Origin: Nocardia vinacea NBRC 16497
Lineage (GTDB): Bacteria; Actinomycetota; Actinomycetes; Mycobacteriales; Mycobacteriaceae
Direction of reading: 5' to 3'
NCBI RefSeq assembly: GCF_000308835.1
Contig: NZ_BAGN01000424.1
Span: 18,957-82,956 of the forward strand
Length of the DNA stretch: 64,000 bases
The position numbers and the translations under genes were made by a program. Of this stretch, positions 1 to 7,250 are shown piece after piece (position 1 is the stretch's first letter; every line of letters begins with the position of its first letter). Below the pieces are notes generated by a model, which had not been told where the DNA came from, ran no database searches, and worked only from the letters and a program-made list of their open reading frames with translations.

Positions 1-23
1 GCATCCGCATGACCTTCGCAAAA

Positions 24-48
24 ATAACAGCAACAAGGTTGCCGAAAT
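24..48. promoter_or_regulatory. Distal copy of the 25-bp palindromic operator, cluster A TetR1
   Basis: A degenerate copy of the shared palindrome: left arm ATAACAG, centre ACAAGGT, right arm CCGAAAT. It starts exactly 43 bp before the proximal copy at 67, the same spacing as in the cluster B counterpart (34958 to 35001). The conserved spacing in paralogous promoters is the main support, because the right arm is poor. Confidence 0.55.
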
Positions 49-51
49 CTG

Positions 52-92
52 TTGACGACCGGAGTGATAACGGCCACACTGTACCCATTATG
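52..92 (+). promoter_or_regulatory. TetR1-A promoter and proximal operator ending on an ATG
   Basis: A -35-like TTGACG at 52-57 is followed after 9 bp by the palindrome at 67-91 (ATAACGG, ACACTGT, CCATTAT). The last two bases of the operator are the first two of an ATG at 90-92, so the transcript would begin at or next to that ATG. This is the original start of TetR1, but here codon 4 is TGA (cluster B has CGA), so translation from it makes only three residues. Repression of this promoter by a TetR protein is inferred from palindrome and position. Confidence 0.7.
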
Positions 93-194
93 CGTGGATG
101 AGCTACCGTTGATGACCAGATCGACTCGGAATCCGCTCTTCGTGCCCCGAGCGTCCACCTCGCCGACGCGCTGGAGTCGCAGGGTCCCGATTCA

Positions 195-770
195 ATGAGC
201 ACGCGGGCGCGGAGTGTGCTGCGCACGCGCACGGCGCTGATCCATTCCGGGCGCTGGGCCTTGGGCAGCGGCATGGCCGCACGGCTCGGGATCGCCGATT
301 TGGCGCGCAACGCCGGTGTCGCGACCGGATCCTTCTACAACCACTTCGGCAGCAAAGACGAGTTGTTCGCCGCTGTTACCGCCGAGGTGGTCGAGGACCT
401 TGCCTGGATCCTGGACAACGCCGCCGCTGGCATCGATGGGCCTGCCGAGCTCGTGCGGGCGCAGGTGCGGGCACTCGCCGCGATCGGCGTCACGGATCCG
501 CAAACCGCCGCGATCGTCCTTGCCGCGCGATATCGGATTCTGGAGAACCGTGAAATCCACTCGCGTTTGTCGTTCGGCATCCGTGCCGGGATCTCGGCGG
601 GGTGCTTCCGCGTCCACAATCTCGGGGCCGTGCTGGATCTGACCGGCGAGGTTGTTTTGGCGGTCCTGCGAACTTCGCGACGTAATCCCGCCGCGGTGAC
701 GGCGGAATGGATCGAGACCCTGGCCCAGCAGGTGCTATTCGCACTGGGACACCCGATAGCGAAAGATTGA
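195..770 (+). CDS. TetR/AcrR family regulator TetR1-A (5' truncated paralogue)
   Basis: A 191-residue TetR/AcrR-type DNA-binding repressor. The helix-turn-helix lies near residues 15-60 and contains GSFYNHFGSKDEL, typical of the family; the rest is the ligand-binding helical domain. It is a clear paralogue of the 233-residue protein at 35024. Upstream sequence stays homologous and in frame back to the ATG at 90, but codon 4 is TGA, so the first in-frame start left is the ATG at 195. About 35 residues in front of the helix-turn-helix are lost. No strong ribosome-binding site precedes 195, so expression may be weak. The binding domain is intact, so it may still work. It sits under the shared palindromic operator and is probably autoregulated. 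Confidence 0.7.
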   Translation: MSTRARSVLRTRTALIHSGRWALGSGMAARLGIADLARNAGVATGSFYNHFGSKDELFAAVTAEVVEDLAWILDNAAAGIDGPAELVRAQVRALAAIGVTDPQTAAIVLAARYRILENREIHSRLSFGIRAGISAGCFRVHNLGAVLDLTGEVVLAVLRTSRRNPAAVTAEWIETLAQQVLFALGHPIAKD

Positions 771-775
771 TTGTT

Positions 776-894
776 TTGGCTCTGGCACCCGATGTGTCGA
801 CCTCGCAGCGGCGCGAGGCATCCGTACTGCGGATCGTGCGAACGAATTTCTCCGATACCGTCGTATCGGGCCTACGGACCTGGGGACGGACGGT
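776..894 (+). pseudogene. 5' remnant of a yrbE (MlaE-type permease) gene
   Basis: The 40 codons after TTG at 776 match the start of the YrbE permease at 35732 nearly residue for residue; shared stretches include NFSDTVVSGLRTWGRTV. Homology stops abruptly at about 894. There it joins sequence matching the start of the NmrA-like gene of cluster B on the other strand. All remaining permease and mce sequence is missing. The remnant lies 5 bp after TetR1-A, as the intact gene lies just after TetR1-B, so this is a deletion scar and not a chance match. Confidence 0.85.
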
Positions 895-961
895 GGACGA
901 ACACCTCGGCCACGTGGCCCGAACAACCGATCGCGGCAACGGTTTTCCTCGGCTCGTCCAT
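895..961 (-). pseudogene. 5' remnant of an NmrA-like NAD(P)-binding protein gene
   Basis: On the minus strand an ATG at 961 opens a reading frame whose residues include TVAAIGCSGHVAEVFV. This is the amino terminus of the intact NmrA-like protein at 44408-45307 (TIAAIGCSGQVAEVFV). After about 20 codons homology ends at the junction with the yrbE remnant. The ATG here aligns with the TTG used by the intact gene and supports that TTG as its start. The stub cannot be functional. Confidence 0.85.
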
Positions 962-966
962 TTCGA

Positions 967-1404
967 TCACCTTTGCGCGACGAGGCCCTGAGCCTTCTTC
1001 GGCGATTTGTCGAGTGCGCCGACGAGCGAGTTCTTGAAGACTCCGCCCATGGGACCATCGATCATGCCGCCGTCGATACTGGCTGTGACGTCGACCGTGG
1101 TGGTCTGGGCTTCGTTTCGCAAGCTGATCGCAAGTGCCAATTTCACACCGGCCCTGGTAGTTCCGCCCATGGCGACCGAGCGTGGGGCGTCGACGTTCTC
1201 GAAAGTCCAGTCGATGGTGACCGGCATATTCACCACGCTCGCAGCCGCAGTGGCGGTAGCGCCCGTGGTTAGCTCGGCTGGGACCGCGCTCTTCCACGAC
1301 TTGTGAATCACAAGCCACTCATTCCAGCGCGACGGATCGCCGATTACCTGCCAGACCTGATCGGGACTTGCCTGGAAGGTGGCGCTGGATTGCGCGGTAC
1401 GCAT
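967..1404 (-). CDS. SRPBCC family protein (polyketide cyclase/dehydrase-like), cluster A
   Basis: A 145-residue single-domain protein of the START/SRPBCC fold, which binds hydrophobic ligands in a helix-grip cavity. The early DQVWQVIGDPSRWNEW stretch (residues ~13-28) and the late helix GGVFKNSLVGALDKS are typical. The start is set at the ATG at 1404, which has AGGAG 6-7 bases upstream; the longer frame has no such signal. The cluster B paralogue (45385-45816) begins at the same place with GTG. It is transcribed away from the TetR2 gene and carries no signal peptide. Catalytic, chaperone or lipid-handling roles are all possible; the family alone does not decide. Confidence 0.85.
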   Translation of the reverse strand: MRTAQSSATFQASPDQVWQVIGDPSRWNEWLVIHKSWKSAVPAELTTGATATAAASVVNMPVTIDWTFENVDAPRSVAMGGTTRAGVKLALAISLRNEAQTTTVDVTASIDGGMIDGPMGGVFKNSLVGALDKSPKKAQGLVAQR

Positions 1405-1475
1405 GCGATTCTCCTGTTCTCGGAACGCTCGCGAGCTCACGCCACGACGGTTTCGTCGCGCAGAGTCCGAAGGTT

Positions 1476-1500
1476 GATTCGGCTACAGCGTATCCGAATG
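1476..1500. promoter_or_regulatory. Second palindrome type (imperfect copy), upstream of SRPBCC-A
   Basis: Arms ATTCGGCTAC and GTATCCGAAT flank a 3-bp AGC centre, with one arm mismatch. A perfect version lies at the same place in cluster B (45889-45913) and a third copy precedes TetR1-B (34922-34946). Located between the SRPBCC start and the 3' end of TetR2, it is a candidate operator for the SRPBCC gene. It is distinct from the ACAnTGT palindrome. Confidence 0.55.
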
Positions 1501-1551
1501 AATCTGGAGTGCCCGGAATGGCCGAACAGCTTTGCGATGTTCTGAACGAAA

Positions 1552-2277
1552 TCAGTTGGAGCCCATGGCATCCGCCGCGTCGTGGTGCGACGCGAGGCCT
1601 GCGACGAGCAGCTGCAGACCGAAGTGGAACTCACTTTCCAGAGTTTGCTTCGGCAGGCAATCGGCGACGGCCACCGTGGCGGGGAACCGCGCGGGATCGA
1701 GCTGACGATAGAGCGCGGTGATGGTGGCGGGCTCGATATTGGCTTCGGTGTTGTGCCCCTGCAGCTGTGCGGCGAACCCTACGACATAGCGGGCCACCGT
1801 GACATACACGAGCGAAGCGGACTCCGGTGGGAACCCATTGGCGAGCAACATGGCCAAGACCCGCTCGCGTAAGACGAGAGAGTTGGGTCCAATCGGCACC
1901 TGTTCGATGAGGAGAGGTGCGACACCGCGATGGCGGTGCAGGACCTCGAAAATGGCCTCTGCGGCAGCGACACATGCGCGCTGCCAGTTGCCGTCGGACG
2001 CGTCATCATTGATTTCGACCTCGCCGAGTACCCAGTCGACTACGTGGCCGATCAGCTCGGCGCGATTGGCGACCGCTCGATAGAGCACCGCCGTGCCGGA
2101 GTCGAGACGTTGGGCGAGCGTGCGCATCGTCAGCGCATCGGCCCCTTCTTCGTCGACAATGCGCAGTGCGGTCGTCACGATGCGCTCGAAGGGGACGCGT
2201 GGACGGCCGGGGGAGCGGCGAGCCGGGGTCTCGGCGGCGTCTGAATCGGCTGTGGTCACACTCGCATTGTTGCGCAT
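1552..2277 (-). CDS. TetR family regulator TetR2-A
   Basis: A 241-residue TetR repressor. After a short polar leader, RSPGRPRVPFERIV begins the DNA-binding domain (residues ~22-70), ending with TAVLYRAVANRAELI; a TetR_C-like effector domain follows. The start at 2277 is the ATG conserved with the cluster B paralogue; longer frames exist in both copies but use different, non-conserved starts. It is divergent from the hydrolase operon and separated from it by two copies of the 25-bp palindrome, the classic layout of a TetR gene and its target. Either this protein or TetR1 could bind those sites. Confidence 0.88.
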   Translation of the reverse strand: MRNNASVTTADSDAAETPARRSPGRPRVPFERIVTTALRIVDEEGADALTMRTLAQRLDSGTAVLYRAVANRAELIGHVVDWVLGEVEINDDASDGNWQRACVAAAEAIFEVLHRHRGVAPLLIEQVPIGPNSLVLRERVLAMLLANGFPPESASLVYVTVARYVVGFAAQLQGHNTEANIEPATITALYRQLDPARFPATVAVADCLPKQTLESEFHFGLQLLVAGLASHHDAADAMGSN

Positions 2278-2303
2278 CGACGGGCTGGACAGATGATCAG
2301 CAT

Positions 2304-2328
2304 GTATCGGTAACAATGTCGCCATTAT
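2304..2328. promoter_or_regulatory. Distal palindromic operator between TetR2-A and the hydrolase operon
   Basis: Arms GTATCGG and CCATTAT with centre ACAATGT. It lies 44 bp from the proximal site at 2348, close to four helical turns, so two repressor dimers would sit on one face of the DNA. It is also the copy nearest the TetR2-A start (27 bp) and could control both directions. Confidence 0.75.
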
Positions 2329-2331
2329 CAC

Positions 2332-2372
2332 TTGACCCGGCTTCCATGTACCGGCAACACTGTAACCATTAT
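2332..2372 (+). promoter_or_regulatory. Hydrolase operon A promoter with proximal operator on the start codon
   Basis: TTGACC at 2332-2337 is followed after 10 bp by the palindrome at 2348-2372 (GTACCGG, ACACTGT, CCATTAT). The end of the operator is the beginning of the ATG at 2371. A -10 element would fall inside the operator (AACACT), so transcription would start at or within a base or two of the ATG. No Shine-Dalgarno sequence is possible, so translation is predicted to be leaderless. Confidence 0.75.
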
Positions 2373-3225
2373 GGGTAGACGAGAAGCCGTCGATGACTAC
2401 ATCGACCCTGATTCGCGCTTCGCGCTCGTCGAGGGCCGCTACATCCACTACAAGCGGGTCGGCACGGGACCCGCGGTGCTCCTTCTGCACGGCAGCGGCT
2501 CCTCGCTGCATTGTTTCGACGAGGTGGCCGCGGCATTGTCGTCATCGTTCGACGTGATTCGTGCGGATTTGCCCGGCTTCGGCCTCGCGGGCCCGCGCGC
2601 GGATCGCGACTACCGGGTGCAAACATATGCCAAGACCGTCGCCGCCTTCTTGATTTTCCTCGGAGTGGCCAATGCTTCGGTGGTAGGCAATTCGCTCGGC
2701 GGCAACATCGCCTGGAACTTCGCACTGGATTACCCCCGGCGTGTGCATCGGCTCGTGTTGATCAATGCCACCGGCTATCCGGGCAAGTCGCTGCCGTTGG
2801 CGCTGCGGCTGGCACGCAATCCGATCGGTCGGGTGTTGTTGCCCCGCTTGGCTTCTCGGTCGGCGACTGCACGCAATTTGCGCTCAGCGGTCGGGTCGCG
2901 ATCGTCGGTGGTGGACGACGAGATGATCGACCGGGTCTACGCGATGCTGACCCGCCCCGGCAACCAGCAGGCGTTCATCGACTTCGCCAACACCGACCAG
3001 ATCGACCGCACCGCCGAGATTCCGGCCATCGCGGCGCCCACGCTGGTGCTGCGCAGTGCGTCCATCGACGGCCAGCATTTCACGCGCGATATCCCCGGCA
3101 GCCTCGAACGGGTTCACCCTCACGGTGGTCACTTGCTACCCGACGAAGATCCGGACCGGGTGACCAGCGCGGTACTGAACTTCTTGACGGCCGAGGCGAT
3201 TTCGCCGACGAGGGGACAGCGATGA
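2371..3225 (+). CDS. Alpha/beta hydrolase Hyd1-A
   Basis: A 284-residue alpha/beta-fold hydrolase, cytoplasmic, resembling the meta-cleavage-product hydrolase and esterase group. HGSGSS (~residues 38-43) forms the oxyanion region. GNSLGGN carries the nucleophile serine, and HGGHLLPDEDP near the end supplies the catalytic histidine. The start at 2371 is fixed by the operator that ends on it and by the paralogue at 46780. Its stop overlaps the ATG of Hyd2 (ATGA), so the two are translationally coupled. Likely reaction: hydrolysis of an ester or C-C bond in a catabolic intermediate; the substrate is not visible. Confidence 0.9.
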   Translation: MGRREAVDDYIDPDSRFALVEGRYIHYKRVGTGPAVLLLHGSGSSLHCFDEVAAALSSSFDVIRADLPGFGLAGPRADRDYRVQTYAKTVAAFLIFLGVANASVVGNSLGGNIAWNFALDYPRRVHRLVLINATGYPGKSLPLALRLARNPIGRVLLPRLASRSATARNLRSAVGSRSSVVDDEMIDRVYAMLTRPGNQQAFIDFANTDQIDRTAEIPAIAAPTLVLRSASIDGQHFTRDIPGSLERVHPHGGHLLPDEDPDRVTSAVLNFLTAEAISPTRGQR

Positions 3226-4118
3226 AGTATTTCGTGGTGCGTGGTGAGACCCGCCAGCTGAACCAGGTCACCCGTGCCGAACTGCGCGGTGAATTCATCG
3301 AATGCGGCGACGGGATCACCCACTACGAGATCGGCGGACCTGCCGCAGGCGAGACCGTCGTGTTCGCGGGCGGTATGACCGTCCCGCTGTTCTACTGGGA
3401 TCAACTCGTCGCCGAGTTGCAGTCGCGTGGATTCCGCACCGTCACCTACAGCGCCTACGGACGCGGCTATTCCGATCGGGCGCGGGCGACTTACGATCAG
3501 GCGCTGTTCGTGCGGCAGCTGGCCGACCTCACCGAGCGCTTGGGTCTGACCGAACGCCTCCACCTCGTCGGAACATCGTTGGGTGCGTTGGTGAGCATGG
3601 CCTTCGCGCAGCAGTACACCGACCGCATCGCGACCTTGACCTTGGCTGGTCCGGCCGGGCTGCAGTCCGCCCCTGCCGCTGCCGCCTTGTTGCGGCGCGA
3701 GAAGCTGGGCACCGTCCTGGCAAAGCGACTGGGCAGCCGAATGCTCGACCGGCACTTGGCACACAATGTTCGGGATCCGCAGCAGTCCGCTGCGCTTACC
3801 GCGATGGTGCGCGAGTGCTACCGGTTCGAAGGCTCTGTTTACTCCCTGGCCGCCACCCTCGCCGACTTCCCGCTGTCCGGCCGTCAGGATCTCTACCGGC
3901 ACACCGGGACCCTGCCGATCCCGAGGCTGCTGCTGTGGGGCGATGAAGATCAAGTCACCCCGATCACGCACTACGACGAGGTTTGCGCGTTGTTGGCGCC
4001 GGTCGAGTCGCACATTGTCGCGCCATGCGGGCACATGGTCCCTTACGAGGAGCCCGCTCAGATGAGTCGGCGGTTCGCCGCGTTTGTCGATGCCGCCAAG
4101 AAAGAGTCCTCACGATGA
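3222..4118 (+). CDS. Alpha/beta hydrolase Hyd2-A
   Basis: A 298-residue alpha/beta hydrolase, second gene of the operon. The nucleophile elbow is GTSLGA (~residues 121-126), the acid is the aspartate in WGDEDQVTP and the histidine is in CGHMVPYEEP near the carboxyl end. It is only distantly similar to Hyd1, so the operon has two different hydrolases and not a tandem duplicate. The start overlaps the Hyd1 stop, and its own stop overlaps the monooxygenase ATG at 4115. The same order occurs at 47631 in cluster B. Confidence 0.9.
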   Translation: MKYFVVRGETRQLNQVTRAELRGEFIECGDGITHYEIGGPAAGETVVFAGGMTVPLFYWDQLVAELQSRGFRTVTYSAYGRGYSDRARATYDQALFVRQLADLTERLGLTERLHLVGTSLGALVSMAFAQQYTDRIATLTLAGPAGLQSAPAAAALLRREKLGTVLAKRLGSRMLDRHLAHNVRDPQQSAALTAMVRECYRFEGSVYSLAATLADFPLSGRQDLYRHTGTLPIPRLLLWGDEDQVTPITHYDEVCALLAPVESHIVAPCGHMVPYEEPAQMSRRFAAFVDAAKKESSR

Positions 4119-5701
4119 AGACAGAGCCGAAATCCGAACTGATCGACGTGCTCGTCGTGGGCGCCGGGCCGACCGGCACCGCCTTGGCGATCGATCTGGC
4201 CCGCCGTGGACTTGTGGTGCGGATCATCGACAAAGCCCCGCGCGCGTTCGAGGGTTCGCGCGCCAAGGGAGTCCAGCCGCGCAGCCTGGAGGTGCTCGAG
4301 GATTTGTGCGTCCTCGACGACATCCTCGCCGGTGGAGCCAGCTATCCGCCGTTGGGCGTCCACGCCGGTCCGCTGACTATTCCCTGGCATATGGTTTCCC
4401 GCAACAAAGTGACATCCGATGTGCCGCACCCGAATACGTGGTTGATTCCCCAGTTCCGCACCGACGCTGTGCTGCGCGATGGGCTCCTGCGGATGGGTGT
4501 GGCCGTCGAAAAGAACTGTGAACTGGTCGGATTCGAGCAATACCCGAATGGTGTCGTGGCTACGCTCTCGGGTCCCAACGGTGTCGACGAGATCTGCGCT
4601 CGTTACCTTGTCGGTGCCGACGGCGCGGCGAGCACGGTCCGCAAAACCATGGGCATCGGGTTCGAAGGCAAGACCGACGAAGCCGATCGAATGATCATCG
4701 TCGATGCCGTGGTGGACGGTCTTTCCCGGGATCGCTGGCATGTGTGGCCGCGTCCGGGTGGTCGATTCGTCGGTGCGTGCCCGCTACCGCACTCCGATCG
4801 GTTTCAGGTGATGATCCGCCTGCAACTCGGTGAGGAGCCCACTCTCGACGAGGCCGACCTCGATGCGCGCTTCCGTGCTCAGACCGGCGAGAAGGGCCTG
4901 CGGTTGACGCGAATCAGCTGGAAGTCGGTTTTTCGCCCCAACATTCGGCTAGCCGAACGGTATCGGTTGGACCGGGTATTCATCGCCGGTGATGCCGCTC
5001 ATGTACATCCCCCGGCGGGTGCGCAAGGGCTCAACACCGGTCTGCAGGATGCCTACAACCTGGGCTGGAAACTGGGCCAGGTGCTCGCCGGTGCGCCGGA
5101 CAGCTTGCTCGATACCTATGAGGCCGAGCGGCAGCCGATCGCGGCCGGGGTGTTGGGCTTGGCGACAAAAAAGTATGAGGGCCTGGCCAAACTGGACCCG
5201 TCGTCGATCAAGCGCGGTGATGACGAACGCCAGCTCGGCCTCCATTACCGCGACGGCCCACTGGTAATGGCCGATGCCGAACGAACCGCGACACTGCGAG
5301 TCGGCGACCGCGCGCCGGATGCGAAGCTGCTGAACGCGACCGGGGGAGGGCAGCGCCTTTTCGATCTCTTTCGCGGCCCGCATTTCACCGCAATCGCCTA
5401 CGGCGCGGCGGCGGCTGAGGAACTGGCCACATTGCCGTGGCCGAAGGCTGGCGCGGAACTGAGAACGGTCGCCGTGAACGGCGGAGATCAAATCGACACC
5501 GATGCGGTGTTCGCCGACATCACCGGTTCCTTTGCCCGGATCTACGGTCTGACCGACTCCACACTTCTGTTGATCCGTCCCGACGGCTACATCGGCTCCA
5601 TCGCGACTACCGAAATGACTCGGGTGAGTTTGGCATCTGCCGCTGCGATGACTCCAGCCGCCGACGCCCCTGCTGTACCCGAGATCGGGAGGAAAGCGTG
5701 A
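4115..5701 (+). CDS. FAD-dependent aromatic monooxygenase FMO-A
   Basis: A 528-residue class A flavoprotein monooxygenase of the phenol hydroxylase/MhpA group. VVGAGPTGTALAIDLARRG (~residues 13-31) is the FAD-binding Rossmann motif, YLVGADGAASTVR the DG motif, and IAGDAAHVHPPAGAQGLN the GD motif that contacts FAD. The last ~150 residues form the thioredoxin-like domain usual in this group, with RVGDRAPDAKL at its start. These enzymes use NAD(P)H and oxygen to hydroxylate an aromatic ring. Coupling by ATGA overlap to two hydrolases suggests hydroxylation and hydrolysis of the same compound. The paralogue at 48524 is very similar throughout. Confidence 0.92.
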   Translation: MKTEPKSELIDVLVVGAGPTGTALAIDLARRGLVVRIIDKAPRAFEGSRAKGVQPRSLEVLEDLCVLDDILAGGASYPPLGVHAGPLTIPWHMVSRNKVTSDVPHPNTWLIPQFRTDAVLRDGLLRMGVAVEKNCELVGFEQYPNGVVATLSGPNGVDEICARYLVGADGAASTVRKTMGIGFEGKTDEADRMIIVDAVVDGLSRDRWHVWPRPGGRFVGACPLPHSDRFQVMIRLQLGEEPTLDEADLDARFRAQTGEKGLRLTRISWKSVFRPNIRLAERYRLDRVFIAGDAAHVHPPAGAQGLNTGLQDAYNLGWKLGQVLAGAPDSLLDTYEAERQPIAAGVLGLATKKYEGLAKLDPSSIKRGDDERQLGLHYRDGPLVMADAERTATLRVGDRAPDAKLLNATGGGQRLFDLFRGPHFTAIAYGAAAAEELATLPWPKAGAELRTVAVNGGDQIDTDAVFADITGSFARIYGLTDSTLLLIRPDGYIGSIATTEMTRVSLASAAAMTPAADAPAVPEIGRKA

Positions 5702-5802
5702 ACCGCGACGACGTCCTGCGCGGAACCGACATCTCACGGACCGGCGAGCTTCGGCCGTCCAGTGCTCAGGAAAGATCGGGCTGTCGCCGCCGGCATCGCT
5801 GA
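5698..5802 (+). CDS. Conserved short ORF overlapping the FMO-A stop (34 aa)
   Basis: A GTG at 5698 overlaps the FMO stop codon (GTGA) and opens 34 codons. The cluster B copy at 50101 has the same GTGA overlap and a 33-residue product that shares VLRGT, ELR and RSGCR at matching positions. The product is basic and has no recognisable domain. Conservation of overlap, length and residues in two diverged copies argues for translation. It could instead be the remains of a longer gene closed by an early stop. I do not recognise a family. Confidence 0.5.
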   Translation: MNRDDVLRGTDISRTGELRPSSAQERSGCRRRHR

Positions 5803-5827
5803 GGGCGACAGCAAGTTTGGAAATGCG

Positions 5828-6037
5828 ATGTGGCATCTGATGGTCGATTTCGGTATCGGTTCACCATTGCATTTCGTTGCCTCCCGCGAGGCGGCCGTAA
5901 CCTTCGCGCGGGAGGCCATCCAAGGGGGTTGGGCCCGGGCCGTCGCGGTCGATGATCGGGTGGACCAAAGCTATCCGGAGATGCCGTGCCAATGCCTGTT
6001 TTCTCTACCGAGTGTGAATACGGCGGGCATGTTCTAG
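5828..6037 (+). CDS. Conserved small protein (69 aa), cluster A operon end
   Basis: A 69-residue protein beginning MWHLMVDFGIGSPLHFVAS, preceded by GGAAATG at ribosome-binding distance. The cluster B copy (50229-50453, 74 aa) is almost identical over the first 60 residues, then both diverge. It has a central helix-forming stretch (EAAVTFAREAI) and two cysteines in MPCQCLF, with no signal peptide. As last gene of the hydrolase/monooxygenase operon it may help that pathway. Function unknown; I recognise no family. The very high conservation suggests it is a real gene. Confidence 0.65.
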   Translation: MWHLMVDFGIGSPLHFVASREAAVTFAREAIQGGWARAVAVDDRVDQSYPEMPCQCLFSLPSVNTAGMF

Positions 6038-6048
6038 ACAAACGCGGT

Positions 6049-6077
6049 GCTGCCCCGAATTGCCTCACCGGGGCAGC
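6049..6077. terminator. Hairpin between convergent genes
   Basis: GCTGCCCC at 6049-6056 pairs with GGGGCAGC at 6070-6077 around a 13-base loop. It lies between the end of the plus-strand hydrolase operon and the end of the minus-strand DUF3500 gene, so it can serve both. There is no T-tract, as is common in high-GC actinobacteria. Confidence 0.6.
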
Positions 6078-6092
6078 ATTTCGGCTGTGTTG

Positions 6093-7250
6093 TCAATGCG
6101 AGCGTCGGCGGTGCTCGGCCAGACTGTCCAGCCCGAAATCCGAACGCGGGTTGCGCCAGACCGAGTGTGCGTGGTTGGCATTGCGTTGGGTGTTGTCGTA
6201 TTCGATGAGCAGGTCCGGGCCCTGGATGCGGTAGTAATGCGGTTCTCCGGCCTGGAGGCTGCCTGCCCAGCCGAAATGGATCTCGTCGAGTACGTCGTCG
6301 ATTGCATAGTGCGCGGCGTGGGTATCGGCGAGCGCGCTCGGTGCGCGACCGCTGTACAGCGCGATCAGGTTTCGCAGAATGTGGCGCTGTTCGGGATCGA
6401 GGTCGCGCGCGGACAGGCCCGTGGGTGAAACGGAGATGGCCATGGCCGCGTGGTCGGCTTCGGTGTATCCGCTGCCTTCTTCCGCGCGCCGGTCGACATC
6501 GTCGACCAGATCCCGCAGCGCCGGGTCGGAGAACCGGCCGCGCCACAAATCCTGCATATGCATCATCGTGTCGCCGTCTGCGATGGTCGGCCGGTTCCCG
6601 GAGACGATGTCGGAGATCGCGCTTTTGTGCAATAGCGCCACGTGGTAGCGGTCGGAGTCCAGCGACCGTGCCAATTGCCGCGCGGCCTCTTCTGGTCCGC
6701 CCAGCGGCCGTAGCGCCGAACCGAGCAATGCGGTACTGGCTGGATCGGCTCCGATGAAGCACGGCGTCGTCGAGACGAGGCGGCCACCGACGATGAGATT
6801 GTTCAGCGAGATGTGGTGGCCCCCGAAGCGCCATGCCCAGACCGGGTCGCCCGGTCGGCCGAACAATCTGACCCAGTAGAGGCCAGGATCCCGGCCTCGT
6901 TCCCGTCCCCAGCGGACGTGCCATCCTTCGACCTGATCGAGGACATTCTCCAGGCCCATCACCATGGCGACCGTGGCATATCCGGCCTCCGACAGGCCCG
7001 ACGCGACCAGTTGCATCGCCAAGCCCTGCTGGCGTGCGGTCTGGTCGCGCAGGGCGAGTCCACCGTGGTCGGTCGGGGTGTAGAACCAACGAAGTCGTTC
7101 GGCCTCCGCGTCCGGAGCCAAAGGGGAGGCGAACTGCGCCTGAACTCGCTGTTCGCCGGCGAGGGTCGACAGCCACGCGGTCGCACGGTCGGCCATGTCG
7201 GCGGCGATCAGCTCGCGCACGCAGATGTCGGTGACGTCATTCGACGACAT
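6093..7250 (-). CDS. DUF3500 family protein, cluster A
   Basis: A 385-residue protein that I assign to the DUF3500 family from its conserved blocks: YTPTDHGGLALRD (~residues 56-68), GLENVLDQ and the histidine-rich RFGGHHISLNN, then RIQGPDLLIEYDNTQ near the end. The many conserved His/Asp/Glu residues suggest an enzyme or metal binding, but no activity is established from sequence. The start overlaps the alcohol dehydrogenase stop by 14 bases. The cluster B copy (57289-58470) has the same coupling, so the two products probably act together. No signal peptide. Confidence 0.85.
   Translation of the reverse strand: MSSNDVTDICVRELIAADMADRATAWLSTLAGEQRVQAQFASPLAPDAEAERLRWFYTPTDHGGLALRDQTARQQGLAMQLVASGLSEAGYATVAMVMGLENVLDQVEGWHVRWGRERGRDPGLYWVRLFGRPGDPVWAWRFGGHHISLNNLIVGGRLVSTTPCFIGADPASTALLGSALRPLGGPEEAARQLARSLDSDRYHVALLHKSAISDIVSGNRPTIADGDTMMHMQDLWRGRFSDPALRDLVDDVDRRAEEGSGYTEADHAAMAISVSPTGLSARDLDPEQRHILRNLIALYSGRAPSALADTHAAHYAIDDVLDEIHFGWAGSLQAGEPHYYRIQGPDLLIEYDNTQRNANHAHSVWRNPRSDFGLDSLAEHRRRSH

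Noticed and set aside
192..617. Minus-strand ORFs overlapping TetR1-A
   Set aside because: Shadows of the TetR frame with no family character; the same shadow occurs over TetR1-B.
2511..4118. Long open frame of 535 codons overlapping Hyd1-A and Hyd2-A
   Set aside because: Its first part is a shifted frame of Hyd1 with low-complexity Arg/Pro-rich residues. Only the portion from 3222 is a real protein (Hyd2-A).
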